A stretch of 64,000 nt of DNA from Ramlibacter sp. Leaf400. Lineage in GTDB: Bacteria; Pseudomonadota; Gammaproteobacteria; Burkholderiales; Burkholderiaceae_C. The DNA lies in assembly GCF_001424545.1 (NCBI RefSeq), contig NZ_LMQL01000010.1:124874-188873 (forward strand). Direction: 5' to 3'. This document shows positions 37,556 through 45,568 of this stretch, in pieces. Every line of letters begins with the position of its first letter. Position 1 is the first letter of the stretch. A program made the position numbers and the translations under genes. The notes under the pieces were generated by a model. That model was given only the letters and a program-made list of their open reading frames with translations. It searched no databases and was not told the origin of the DNA.

Positions 37556-39339
37556 CCCGCCCCCTGCTGGAGCGCATGCAGGTGCGCGTACAGCCCGCCG
37601 CGCGCCAGCAGCTCCGGGTGGGTGCCCGTCTCGGCCACGCGGCCCTGTTCCAGCACGACGACCATGTCCGCATGTTCGATGGTGGAGAGGCGGTGGGCGA
37701 TGACCACCGTGGTCCGTCCGGCCATCAGCCGCTGCAGCGCTTCCTGCACCAGGCGCTCGGATGCCGCATCCAGCGCCGACGTGGCCTCGTCCAGGATCAG
37801 GATGGGCGCGTCCTTGTACAGGGCCCGCGCGATGGCCAGGCGCTGCCGCTGTCCGCCCGACAGTTCGGTGGCGTTGTGGCCGGTGGGCGTGTCCAGGCCC
37901 TGCGGCAGCGAGTCCACCAGGTCCGCGAGGTTGGCGGCCTGGACGCATTGGCGCAGCTTGCCGGGATCGACCGGCGCATCCATGGTGATGTTGGTGGCCA
38001 GGCTGCCGTTGAACATGACCACGTCCTGGCTCACCAGGGCGAACTGGTCGCGCAGCGCCTGCAGGTCCCAGTCGGCGACGTCATGGCCGTCCAGCCGCAC
38101 CGAGCCTTCGTCCGGCATGACGAAGCGGGGCAGCAGGTTGGCCAGCGTGGACTTGCCCGAGCCGGACGGACCCACCAGCGCCACCGTGTGGCCGGGCTCA
38201 AGCACCAGGCTCACGCGGTCCAGCGCCGGCGCGGCATCGCCGCGGTAGCGCACGGTGACGTCGCGCAGTTCGATGTGGCCTGTTGCGCGCCCGGGAGCAT
38301 GGCGGCCGCCGGACTCGGCCGGCGTGTGCTCGACCAGGTCGATCGCCCGCTGCACGGCCGCCAGGCCGCGCGCGATCGGGCTGGCGGCCTCGGACAGCCG
38401 CTTGATCGGTGCGATCAGCATCAGCATGGCGGTGATGAAGGACGCGAAGGTACCGATCGTCAGCCCCTCGCGGGACTGCCAGAGCGCGACGCAGATGACG
38501 GCCGACAGCGCCCCCGCGGCCATCATGTGGGTGAGCGGCGTGATGGCGGCCGACGCGACGGCGGACTTCATCGCCAGCCGGCGCAGCGAGGTGCTCAGGC
38601 CGCCGAAGCGCCCGGCCTGGGCCTGCTGCGCGCCGTGCAGGCGCACCACGCGCACGGCCAGCACGTTCTCCTCGACCACGTAGGCCAGGTCGTTGGTGGC
38701 GGTCTGCGTGCTGCGGGCGATGCGGTAGAGGCGCCGCGAGACCGTCCTCATGATGAAGGCCACGCCGGGCACGATGGCGAACACGATCAGCGTGAGCTTC
38801 CAGTTCAGGTAGAGCAGGTAGACCAGCAGCGCCAGCAGCGCCAGGCTGTCCTTGACCAGCGCCATCACCGAGTTGACCAGCAGCGTGGCGCCGTTCTGCA
38901 CCTCGAACACCACGGTGTTCGACAGGGTGGTGGCGTTCTGCTGCGAGAACAGCGACAGGCGCGCGTCCAGCAGCCGCGCGAACATGGCCTTGCGCAGGGC
39001 GAGCAGGCCGTCCTGCGTGATGCGGGCCAGCGCCAGGTCGGCGATGAAGCCGGCCGTGCCGCGCACGGCGAACAGCAACAGCAGGGTGGCCGGCACCATC
39101 CACAGGTCGAAGCCGCCGGGCTTGAAGCCCTGGTCCAGCAGCGGCTTGATCAGGGCCGGCACCAGCGGCTCGGTGGCCGACGAGACCACGGTGGCGAGCG
39201 CCGCGATGGCCCAGAAGCGCCGGCTCGCGCCGCCGAAGTAGGGCGCCAGCCAGCGGATGGCGGCGAAATCGATCCCGGAAATCGGAGAGCCTCCGCCTTC
39301 GGATGCGGTGTCCGCCTTCGGAGCGGCCGAACGGCTCAC
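37552..39339 (-). CDS. msbA: Lipid A export ABC transporter MsbA
   Basis: About 595 residues: an N-terminal six-helix transmembrane domain (~30-320) fused to an ATPase domain (~350-595). Walker A is GPSGSGKST, the signature [15 protein letters not shown], Walker B ILILDEATSALD, and the H-loop VIAHRLSTIE. Flips lipid A-core across the inner membrane. The GTG at 39339 forms a GTGA overlap with the galE stop and is preferred to an ATG at 39375, which would lie inside galE. Neighbours galE and waaL agree with LPS assembly. Confidence 0.93.
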   Translation of the reverse strand: MSRSAAPKADTASEGGGSPISGIDFAAIRWLAPYFGGASRRFWAIAALATVVSSATEPLVPALIKPLLDQGFKPGGFDLWMVPATLLLLFAVRGTAGFIADLALARITQDGLLALRKAMFARLLDARLSLFSQQNATTLSNTVVFEVQNGATLLVNSVMALVKDSLALLALLVYLLYLNWKLTLIVFAIVPGVAFIMRTVSRRLYRIARSTQTATNDLAYVVEENVLAVRVVRLHGAQQAQAGRFGGLSTSLRRLAMKSAVASAAITPLTHMMAAGALSAVICVALWQSREGLTIGTFASFITAMLMLIAPIKRLSEAASPIARGLAAVQRAIDLVEHTPAESGGRHAPGRATGHIELRDVTVRYRGDAAPALDRVSLVLEPGHTVALVGPSGSGKSTLANLLPRFVMPDEGSVRLDGHDVADWDLQALRDQFALVSQDVVMFNGSLATNITMDAPVDPGKLRQCVQAANLADLVDSLPQGLDTPTGHNATELSGGQRQRLAIARALYKDAPILILDEATSALDAASERLVQEALQRLMAGRTTVVIAHRLSTIEHADMVVVLEQGRVAETGTHPELLARGGLYAHLHALQQGAG

Positions 39340-40337
39340 GCCGCCCGCTTGGCCTGCTGGAGCCGGCGCTCCCATTGCCAGGCGTGGGCGATGATGGTGT
39401 CCAGGTCCTCGTACTGCGGGGTCCAGCCCAGCTCGGCCCTCGCCCTGGCGGCATCGGCCACCAGCACCGGCGGGTCGCCGGCCCGCGGCGGGTCGTCGCG
39501 CACGGGAATGGGATGGCCCGTGACGCGGCGGGCCGTCTCGATCACTTCATTCACCGAATGGCCGCGGCCGTTGCCCAGGTTGTAGACCGCGGTCTCGGCG
39601 CCGGCCTCGAGCTTGCGCAGCGCCGCCAGGTGCGCCGCGCACAGGTCCTGCACGTGGATGTAGTCGCGCAGGCAGGAGCCGTCGGGCGTGGCGTGCGTGG
39701 AGCCGAAACGCGAGATGAACTCGCGCCGGCCCGAGGCCACCTGCAGCACCAGCGGGATCAGGTGCGTCTCGGGTTCGTGGCGCTCGCCCAGCGAGCCGTC
39801 GGGATGCGCGCCCGCGGCGTTGAAGTAGCGCAGCGAGATCGAGCGCAGCCCGTGGGCCACGGCGTAGTCCTCCAGCGCGTACTCCACCGCCAGCTTGCTG
39901 TGGCCATAGGGATTGATCGGGCGCGTGGGGTGGCGCTCGGGGATCGGCACTTCCTGCGGGTTGCCGTAGGTGGCGGCGGTGGAGGAGAAGATGAACTGCC
40001 GCACGCCCTGTTCGAGCATGGTGTCCAGCAGGTTCAGCGTCTGCACCAGGTTGTTGCGCCAGTACTTGCCGGGCTGCGACATCGACTCGCCCACCAGGCT
40101 GGAGGCGGCGAAGTGCATCACGCACTGCGGCTGGTATTCGCGAAGCACCGCACCCATGAAGGCGCTGTCGCCGATGTCGCCGACCTCGAGCACTTCACGG
40201 CCTGCCGCATCGCGGTGGCCGGTGGCGAGGTTGTCGACGACGATCGGGCGGAAACCGCTTTCGCGCAGCATCCGGACCATGTGCGAGCCGATGTAGCCGG
40301 CGCCGCCCGCTACGACGACGTTGGGCATGGGGGACAT
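39336..40337 (-). CDS. galE: UDP-glucose 4-epimerase
   Basis: Interconverts UDP-glucose and UDP-galactose for LPS/polysaccharide synthesis. 333 residues (or 330 from the second ATG): Rossmann motif VVAGGAGYIGSH, catalytic Ser/Thr in FSSTAATYG, the Y-x-x-x-K pair in NPYGHSKLAVEY, and the substrate region RYFNAAGAHPDG. First gene of the minus-strand LPS run; a 56-base gap separates it from the divergent GT2 gene. Confidence 0.95.
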   Translation of the reverse strand: MSPMPNVVVAGGAGYIGSHMVRMLRESGFRPIVVDNLATGHRDAAGREVLEVGDIGDSAFMGAVLREYQPQCVMHFAASSLVGESMSQPGKYWRNNLVQTLNLLDTMLEQGVRQFIFSSTAATYGNPQEVPIPERHPTRPINPYGHSKLAVEYALEDYAVAHGLRSISLRYFNAAGAHPDGSLGERHEPETHLIPLVLQVASGRREFISRFGSTHATPDGSCLRDYIHVQDLCAAHLAALRKLEAGAETAVYNLGNGRGHSVNEVIETARRVTGHPIPVRDDPPRAGDPPVLVADAARARAELGWTPQYEDLDTIIAHAWQWERRLQQAKRAA

Positions 40338-40349
40338 GGATGAGGGTGG

Positions 40350-40376
40350 GATAATCGGTCTATCCGAGAAGGAGGG
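40350..40376 (+). promoter_or_regulatory. -10-like element and strong ribosome site before the GT2 gene
   Basis: GATAATCGG at 40350-40358 resembles the -10 region at 6150 and 44704; AAGGAGG follows at 40369-40375. The ribosome site is ideally spaced for the ATG at 40381, which is in another frame from the glycosyltransferase (ATG at 40394 or 40415). Confidence 0.35.
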
Positions 40377-40393
40377 GATTATGCCTGCGGGGC

Positions 40394-41185
40394 ATGCTCT
40401 TCCTTTCGCCTTCGATGCCCACGCTTTCCGTCATCCTCATCGCCCGCAACGAGTCCCGCAACATCGCCGAATGCGTTCGCGCGGCGGCCTTCGCCGACGA
40501 GGTGATCGTGCTGGATTCGGGCAGCACGGACGACACCGTGGACCTGGCGCGGGCGGCCGGCGCGAAGGTGAGCGTCGCGGCCGACTGGCAGGGGTTCGGC
40601 GTGCAGAAGAACCGCGCCCTGGCCCTGGCCACCGGCGACTGGGTGCTCTCGATCGATGCCGACGAGCGGATCACGCCGCAGCTGCGCCAGCGCATCGAAC
40701 AGGCGATCGCCTCGCCCGCGGGGCACCTCGCGTTCGCCGTCAACCGGCGCTCCAGTTTCTGCGGCCAGTACATGCACCATTCGGGTTGGTCGCCCGATTG
40801 GGTGGTGCGCCTCTTCCGGCGCGAGGCCGGCCGCTTCAGCAACGACCTGGTGCACGAGCGAGTGATGGTCGACGGCCCCGTGGGGCGCCTGGCGGGCGAA
40901 CTGCTGCACGAGAGCATGCGCGACCTCGAGTCGTCGCTGGACAAGCTCGATCGCTATTCCACGGCCGGTGCGCGCGACCTGCAGCGGCGCGGCAAGCGCG
41001 GCTCGCTGGCCAAGGCGCTGGGGCACGGCCTGTGGGCGTTCTTCCGCACCTACGTGCTGCGCCGCGGCTTCCTGGACGGGTCGCTCGGATTCGTGCTCGC
41101 GGTGTCTGTCGCCGAAGGCACCTATTACCGCTATCTGAAACTGTGGCTGCTGCAACGCTCGCCGCCGGTCCCACCGCCGCGCTGA
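40394..41185 (+). CDS. Glycosyltransferase family 2, LPS core (WaaE/KdtX-like)
   Basis: 263 residues (256 from the ATG at 40415), cytoplasmic GT-A enzyme. The N-terminus LSVILIARNESRNIAECVR, the EVIVLDSGSTDDT segment and the metal-binding SIDADERITP are typical of GT2; DWVVRLFRREAGRF and VHERVMVDGPVG are characteristic of WaaE-type core beta-glucosyltransferases. Divergent from the galE-msbA-waaL block and so probably part of the same LPS locus. The start is uncertain because the good ribosome site points to an out-of-frame ATG. Confidence 0.85.
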   Translation: MLFLSPSMPTLSVILIARNESRNIAECVRAAAFADEVIVLDSGSTDDTVDLARAAGAKVSVAADWQGFGVQKNRALALATGDWVLSIDADERITPQLRQRIEQAIASPAGHLAFAVNRRSSFCGQYMHHSGWSPDWVVRLFRREAGRFSNDLVHERVMVDGPVGRLAGELLHESMRDLESSLDKLDRYSTAGARDLQRRGKRGSLAKALGHGLWAFFRTYVLRRGFLDGSLGFVLAVSVAEGTYYRYLKLWLLQRSPPVPPPR

Positions 41186-41272
41186 TGCGCAAGAATGCGC
41201 ACTTCGCCGTGGGGGTGCAAAAAACCTCACGACATGACTGAACCGATCCGCTCCATGGAGACACTAAGCCCC

Positions 41273-42556
41273 ATGACTTTTTCCGCACCCTGGCGTCGGC
41301 GCCACCTGATTGGTCTTCTCGGCGCGGCCGCCGTGCCCGCCTGGGCCCAGTTCCGGGTCGAGGTCACCGGCGTCGGCCTGACGCAGCTGCCCATCGCTAT
41401 CCTGCCTTTCCGAGGCGAGGAAGCGGCGCCCCAGAAGATCTCGGCCATCCTGCGCGCCGACCTGGAACGCAGCGGCCAGTTCCGCGCCGTCGCCCCGCCC
41501 GGCATCGTGGTGATGGACGAGGCTTCGCGGCCCGACGTCGCGCCCTGGCGGGCGGCTGGCGCCGATTCGCTCGCGGCCGGCAGCGTCACGCGCCTGGCCG
41601 ACGGCCGCTACGACGTGCGCTTCCGTCTCTGGGACGTGGTGCGCGGCCAGGACCTGGGCGGCCAGAGCTACGCTGTCACCGTGGGCGACCTGCGGCTGGC
41701 GGCCCACCGCGTCGCCGACTTCATCTACGAGAAGCTCACCGGCGAGAAGGGCGTGTTCTCCACCCGCATCGCCTACGTCACGCGCGAGGGCAGCCGCCAC
41801 AATCTCTGGGTGGCCGATGCCGACGGCGAGAACGCGCAGTCCGCGCTGGCCAGCCCCGAGCCGATCATCTCGCCGGCCTGGTCGGCCAGCGGCAGCCAGC
41901 TCGCCTACGTGTCGTTCGAGTCGCGCAAGCCCGTGGTCTACGTGCACGAAGTGGCCTCCGGCCGCCGTCGCCTGCTGGCCAACTTCCGAGGGTCCAACAG
42001 CGCACCGGCCTGGGCGCCCGACGGCCGCTCGCTGGCCGTCACCCTGAGCCGCGAGGGCGGCTCGCAACTGTTCGTGATGGATGCCGCCGGCGGCGAGCCG
42101 CGCCGAATCACGCAGTCGTCCGGCATCGACACCGAGCCGGTGTACTCGCCCGACGGCCGCAGCATCTACTTCGTCAGCGACCGCGGCGGCGCGCCGCAGA
42201 TCTACCGGATGCCCGCTTCGGGCGGCACTCCCGAGCGAGTCACCTTTACGGGGGGTTACAACATTTCCCCCTCAGTCAGCCCGGATGGCCGCTGGCTCGC
42301 TTACATATCCCGCGTCCAGGGCAATTTCAAACTCCACGTGATGGAGCTGCCCTCGGGCACCGCGGTGGCGATCACCGACACGACGGCCGACGAGAGTCCG
42401 AGCTTCGCGCCCAACGGCCGCCTGATCGTGTACGCCACGCGGCAGGGGGGACGGGAATCGCTGATGACCACCACGCTGGATGGCAAGATCAAGGCGCGTC
42501 TGGCCGGGCAGGGCGGAGACATCCGCGAGCCCGACTGGGGTCCTTATCAGCGCTGA
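41273..42556 (+). CDS. tolB: Tol-Pal system protein TolB
   Basis: Periplasmic component of the Tol-Pal envelope system, 427 residues from the ATG at 41273 (ATGs at 41234 and 41255 are alternatives). The signal peptide WRRRHLIGLLGAAAVPAWA is cleaved before QFRVEV. Residues ~25-160 are the TolB N-terminal domain (IAILPFRGEE) and ~165-427 a six-bladed propeller of repeated SPDGR/APDGR-type blades, which binds Pal. tolQ, tolR and tolA, usually just upstream, are absent from the window; a glycosyltransferase gene occupies that place. Confidence 0.95.
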   Translation: MTFSAPWRRRHLIGLLGAAAVPAWAQFRVEVTGVGLTQLPIAILPFRGEEAAPQKISAILRADLERSGQFRAVAPPGIVVMDEASRPDVAPWRAAGADSLAAGSVTRLADGRYDVRFRLWDVVRGQDLGGQSYAVTVGDLRLAAHRVADFIYEKLTGEKGVFSTRIAYVTREGSRHNLWVADADGENAQSALASPEPIISPAWSASGSQLAYVSFESRKPVVYVHEVASGRRRLLANFRGSNSAPAWAPDGRSLAVTLSREGGSQLFVMDAAGGEPRRITQSSGIDTEPVYSPDGRSIYFVSDRGGAPQIYRMPASGGTPERVTFTGGYNISPSVSPDGRWLAYISRVQGNFKLHVMELPSGTAVAITDTTADESPSFAPNGRLIVYATRQGGRESLMTTTLDGKIKARLAGQGGDIREPDWGPYQR

Positions 42557-42598
42557 TTTTTTTGAGTTTTCGTTTTTCGAAGTAGGAGGATTTCCAAT

Positions 42599-43138
42599 AT
42601 GACCCGACGCATCCTGACGAGCCTGCTGGTCGCCGCAACGCTGGCCGGCTGCAGCTCCGGCGTCAAGCTCAATGACGTGCCGGTGGAAGACAAGAGCGCC
42701 ACCGCCGTCGCCCCAGGCGGCCCCGGCGGTTCGACCGGCGGCGCCACCCAGAGCCGGGTGGCCCCGGTGGACGCCAATCCCGCCACCAGCAGCATCGCCG
42801 GCCCGACCAACGTGTCGCGCCTGGTGTTCTTCGACTACGACAGCTACGTGATCAAGCCCGAGGCGCAGCCGATCATCGAGGCGCATGCGCGCTTCCTGCG
42901 CACCAACGGCCAGCGGCGCGTGGCACTCGAGGGCCACACCGACGAGCGCGGCGGCCGCGAGTACAACCTGGCCCTGGGCCAGCGCCGCGCCGAAGCCGTG
43001 CGCCGCGCGCTCGGCCTGCTGGGCGTGGGCGACGGCCAGCTGGAGGCGGTGAGCTTCGGCAAGGAAAAGCCCGCCGCCAACGGCAGCGACGAATCCGCCT
43101 GGTCGCAGAACCGCCGGGTCGAGATCTCCTACCGATGA
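42599..43138 (+). CDS. pal: Peptidoglycan-associated lipoprotein Pal
   Basis: Outer-membrane lipoprotein anchored to peptidoglycan, 179 residues. The lipobox LAGC puts the lipidated cysteine at residue 18; a Gly/Pro/Thr-rich linker follows, then the OmpA-like domain (VFFDYDSYVIKPEAQPII, EGHTDERGGREYNLALGQRRA) with the diaminopimelate-binding Asp/Arg. AGGAGG lies 11 bases before the ATG in an unusually AT-rich gap of 42 bases after tolB. Its stop overlaps the cpoB start by four bases. Confidence 0.97.
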   Translation: MTRRILTSLLVAATLAGCSSGVKLNDVPVEDKSATAVAPGGPGGSTGGATQSRVAPVDANPATSSIAGPTNVSRLVFFDYDSYVIKPEAQPIIEAHARFLRTNGQRRVALEGHTDERGGREYNLALGQRRAEAVRRALGLLGVGDGQLEAVSFGKEKPAANGSDESAWSQNRRVEISYR

Positions 43139-43914
43139 TTCGCGTCGCCACCCTCGCGCGCGCCCTGGCCGCGGCGGCTCTGCTGTCGCCGCTGGCCGGC
43201 CAGGCCCAGTTCTTCTCCGACGACGAGGCCCGCAAGGCCATTCTCGAGCTGCGCCAGCGCATCGAGGTGCAGCGGCAGTTCGACGAGCGCGTGCAGCAGG
43301 ACCTGCAGCGCGCCACCGAGGAGAACGCCCAGCTGCGCCGCAGCCTGCTGGAGCTGAACACCCAGCTCGACGCGCTGCGGGGCGAGATCGCCCGCCTGCG
43401 CGGGCAGGACGAGCAGCTGGCGCGCGAGGTGTCGGAGCTCCAGCGCCGGCAGAAGGACGTGGCCGTGGCGGTCGAGGAGCGCCTGCGCAAGATCGAGCCG
43501 ATCAAGGTCAGCGTCGACGGCCGCGAGTTCGTGGCCGACCCGACCGAGCAGCGCGACTTCGACGCGGCGCTGGCGGTGTTCCGCCGGCCCGACTTCCCGG
43601 CGGCGCAGTCGGCCTTCGCAGAATTCCTGCGGCGCTACCCGCAGAGCGGCTACCGGCCGTCGGCCCTGTTCTGGCTGGGCAATGCGCAGTACGCCAACCG
43701 CGACTACCGCGGCGCGCTGGGCAACTTCCGCTCGCTGATCCAGGCCGCTCCGGATCACACGCGCGCGCCCGAGGCGGTGCTCTCCATCGCCAACTGCCAG
43801 ATCGAGCTGAAGGAAAACGCCGCGGCCAAGCGGACGCTGGAAGACCTGGTCAAGGCCTACCCGCAGTCGGAAGCGGCGGTCGCCGCGAAAGAGCGGCTCG
43901 CGCGCCTGCGCTGA
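43135..43914 (+). CDS. cpoB: Cell division coordinator CpoB (YbgF)
   Basis: Periplasmic protein linking Tol-Pal to septal peptidoglycan synthesis. 259 residues: signal peptide to about AGQA, a trimerising coiled coil (~30-120, many LRGEIARLRGQDEQ-like heptads) and a C-terminal TPR domain (DFDAALAVFRRPDFPAAQ, SALFWLGNAQYANRDY). It overlaps pal by four bases and tcdA by one, completing the tolB-pal-cpoB set. Confidence 0.95.
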   Translation: MIRVATLARALAAAALLSPLAGQAQFFSDDEARKAILELRQRIEVQRQFDERVQQDLQRATEENAQLRRSLLELNTQLDALRGEIARLRGQDEQLAREVSELQRRQKDVAVAVEERLRKIEPIKVSVDGREFVADPTEQRDFDAALAVFRRPDFPAAQSAFAEFLRRYPQSGYRPSALFWLGNAQYANRDYRGALGNFRSLIQAAPDHTRAPEAVLSIANCQIELKENAAAKRTLEDLVKAYPQSEAAVAAKERLARLR

Positions 43915-44708
43915 TGCAGCACGCGCTGGACGCCCCCGCCCCGGACCTGGAGCGACGCTTCTCGGGCCTCGAGCGGCTGTACGGCGTTCCCGGCGCGGCC
44001 GCGCTGCGCCAGGCCTGCGTGGCCGTGGTCGGCATCGGCGGCGTGGGCTCCTGGGCCGCCGAGGCGCTGGCCCGCAGCGGCATCGGCTCGCTGGTGCTGG
44101 TCGACCTCGACCACGTGGCCGAATCCAACATCAACCGCCAGGTACATGCGCTGGACGCCACCGTTGGCCAGGCCAAGGTGCAGGCCATGCGCGAGCGCAT
44201 CGCGCAGATCCATCCCGGCTGCCAGGTGCACTGCGTGGAGGAATTCGCCGAGCCCGACAACTGGCCGGCGCTGCTGCCGCGCGGCGTGGACGCGGTCATC
44301 GACGCCTGCGACGAAGCCCGGGCGAAAGTGGCCATGGCGGCGTGGGCGATGCGCGAAGGCACGCCCTTCATCGCCTGCGGCGCCGCCGGGGGCAAGCGGC
44401 AGGCGCACAAGGTCGACATCGACGACCTCTCGCGCACCACGCACGACCCTCTTCTGGCCCAGGTGCGCTACCGCCTGCGCAAGTTCCACGGCGCGCCGCG
44501 CGAAGGCAAGCGTATCGGCGTGGCCTGCGTGTTCAGCCGCGAGGCCGTGGCGCCGCCCGATGCCTCGTGCGCCATCGAAGGCGACGGCTCGCTCAACTGC
44601 AGCGGCTATGGCTCGGTGGTCGCGGTCACCGCGACTTTCGGGCAATGCGCGGCCGGTTGGGTGCTCGACACGCTGGTGCGCCGGAACTCGTCCGCAGTCC
44701 GGCTATAA
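43914..44708 (+). CDS. tcdA: tRNA threonylcarbamoyladenosine dehydratase TcdA
   Basis: E1-like (ThiF/MoeB fold) enzyme that cyclises t6A37 of tRNAs to ct6A. 264 residues: nucleotide motif VAVVGIGGVGSWAAEALARSG, VDLDHVAESNINRQ with the adenylation Arg, and VIDACDEARAKVAM. The C-terminal Cys region (PDASCAIEGDGSLNCSGYGS) is typical. Its stop codon is inside the tRNA-Lys promoter; tRNA-Lys(UUU) carries t6A in bacteria, so the adjacency is biologically apt though perhaps accidental. Confidence 0.93.
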   Translation: MQHALDAPAPDLERRFSGLERLYGVPGAAALRQACVAVVGIGGVGSWAAEALARSGIGSLVLVDLDHVAESNINRQVHALDATVGQAKVQAMRERIAQIHPGCQVHCVEEFAEPDNWPALLPRGVDAVIDACDEARAKVAMAAWAMREGTPFIACGAAGGKRQAHKVDIDDLSRTTHDPLLAQVRYRLRKFHGAPREGKRIGVACVFSREAVAPPDASCAIEGDGSLNCSGYGSVVAVTATFGQCAAGWVLDTLVRRNSSAVRL

Positions 44709-44709
44709 T
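44704..44709 (+). promoter_or_regulatory. -10 element of the tRNA-Lys promoter
   Basis: A perfect TATAAT followed by CGCGGGC, overlapping the tcdA stop codon and 41 bases before the tRNA. Start of transcription is expected near 44716. The -35 region (around 44681) does not resemble TTGACA. The GC-rich discriminator is typical of stringently controlled stable-RNA promoters. Confidence 0.65.
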
Positions 44710-44749
44710 CGCGGGCTTTGCTGCGAACAACATTCGCGGCAGAGAGCGT

Positions 44750-44825
44750 GGGACGTTAGCTCAGTTGGTAGAGCAGCGGACTTTTAATCCGTTGGTCGCG
44801 TGTTCGAGTCACGCACGTCCTACCA
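44750..44825 (+). tRNA. tRNA-Lys(UUU)
   Basis: 76 nt, full cloverleaf with encoded CCA (44823-44825). Acceptor stem 44750-44756 with 44815-44821 (G1 faces U72, a wobble; the other six pairs are Watson-Crick). D stem 44759-44762/44771-44774. Anticodon stem 44776-44780/44788-44792, loop CTTTTAA with anticodon TTT at 44783-44785. T stem 44798-44802/44810-44814 with loop TTCGAGT. Discriminator A73. Confidence 0.97.
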
Positions 44826-44836
44826 CCCACACGACG

Positions 44837-44869
44837 AGGCCTGCCGCAGATGATGCGGCAGGCCTTTTT
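44837..44869 (+). terminator. Rho-independent terminator after tRNA-Lys
   Basis: Perfect 12-bp stem AGGCCTGCCGCA (44837-44848) with TGCGGCAGGCCT (44854-44865), five-base loop GATGA, then TTTTT to 44869. It is the clearest intrinsic terminator in the window. The rest of the gap to 45121 shows no further gene or repeat. Confidence 0.9.
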
Positions 44870-45121
44870 CGTTTCGGGATCGAAGCGACTGTCAACCGAC
44901 CGCTCGCTGTCGTAACCCCCGTTGCGAACTTGCCGGACGAGTGTCCCAGAAGTAACCAGGCTCATCCATTGGCCTGGCGCATCGCCTGCCCACGCGATGA
45001 GCAGAACCCTCGGCGCCCCAAGGCGTGGCGCGGATGCCGCGGCTCAACCATATTGTTGCGACGCGCGGCAACGCTGTTACGCGACGGCACACAGGCCGAA
45101 AGTCGCATGGGTAGGATTCCC

Positions 45122-45568
45122 ATGTCGCTCCAAACCGCCATGCTCACCTCAGCCACTGCCGCCCGCTCTCTCGCCTCCGCTGCCGTTCCTGGCCAGGAGG
45201 AGGCCATCCGCGTGGTCCTCGGAATGCTGCGCGAGCACGGGATGGATGTTGTGTTTGTCGGGCAGTACACCGAAGGCACGCGCCGCTTCCGCGTGGTTGA
45301 GACGCTGGGCCACGGTCACGGCCCGGCGGCCGCGCTGGCCACCATGGATGGGGCGCACCACGTGGAGGGCCGCCCGCTGCTCGAGTGCGCCGTCGTGCTG
45401 CGCGATGGCCGCGTGCTGGGCAAGCTCTGCTGCGTCAGCACCGTGACCGACGTGGCCAGCACCGAGCGCGACTCGCGCTGGCTGCGCCAGGGCTCCCTGC
45501 TGGTCGCCCGCCTGCTGGACAACGAGCAGGTGCTGCGCGAGCTCTCAGCTCAGTCGCTCAACCATTGA
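45122..45568 (+). CDS. Small stand-alone GAF-domain protein
   Basis: 148 residues (153 from an in-frame ATG at 45107; the GGTAGGA site favours 45122). Residues ~25-140 read as one GAF domain: EEAIRVVLGMLREHGMDVVFVGQYTEG, then AALATMDGAHHVEGRPL in place of the usual longer loop, and VLRDGRVLGKLCCVS, the family's closing strands (compare DGRLYGTLCCFS in GAF-EAL proteins). There is no output domain, signal peptide or membrane segment. The 3' end overlaps the convergent gene by 24 bases. Possible small-molecule or redox sensor acting in trans (two adjacent cysteines); unproven. Confidence 0.65.
   Translation: MSLQTAMLTSATAARSLASAAVPGQEEAIRVVLGMLREHGMDVVFVGQYTEGTRRFRVVETLGHGHGPAAALATMDGAHHVEGRPLLECAVVLRDGRVLGKLCCVSTVTDVASTERDSRWLRQGSLLVARLLDNEQVLRELSAQSLNH

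Noticed and set aside
41186..41201. Hairpin TGCGCA-AGAA-TGCGCA after the GT2 gene as a terminator
   Set aside because: The stem is only six bases, the half-site is itself palindromic, and no T run follows.
40321..41241. Plus-strand frame starting at or before ATG 40381
   Set aside because: After the first codons it becomes Arg/Gly-rich low-complexity sequence, while the overlapping frame encodes a clear GT2 enzyme. Only its start signal is noted as odd.
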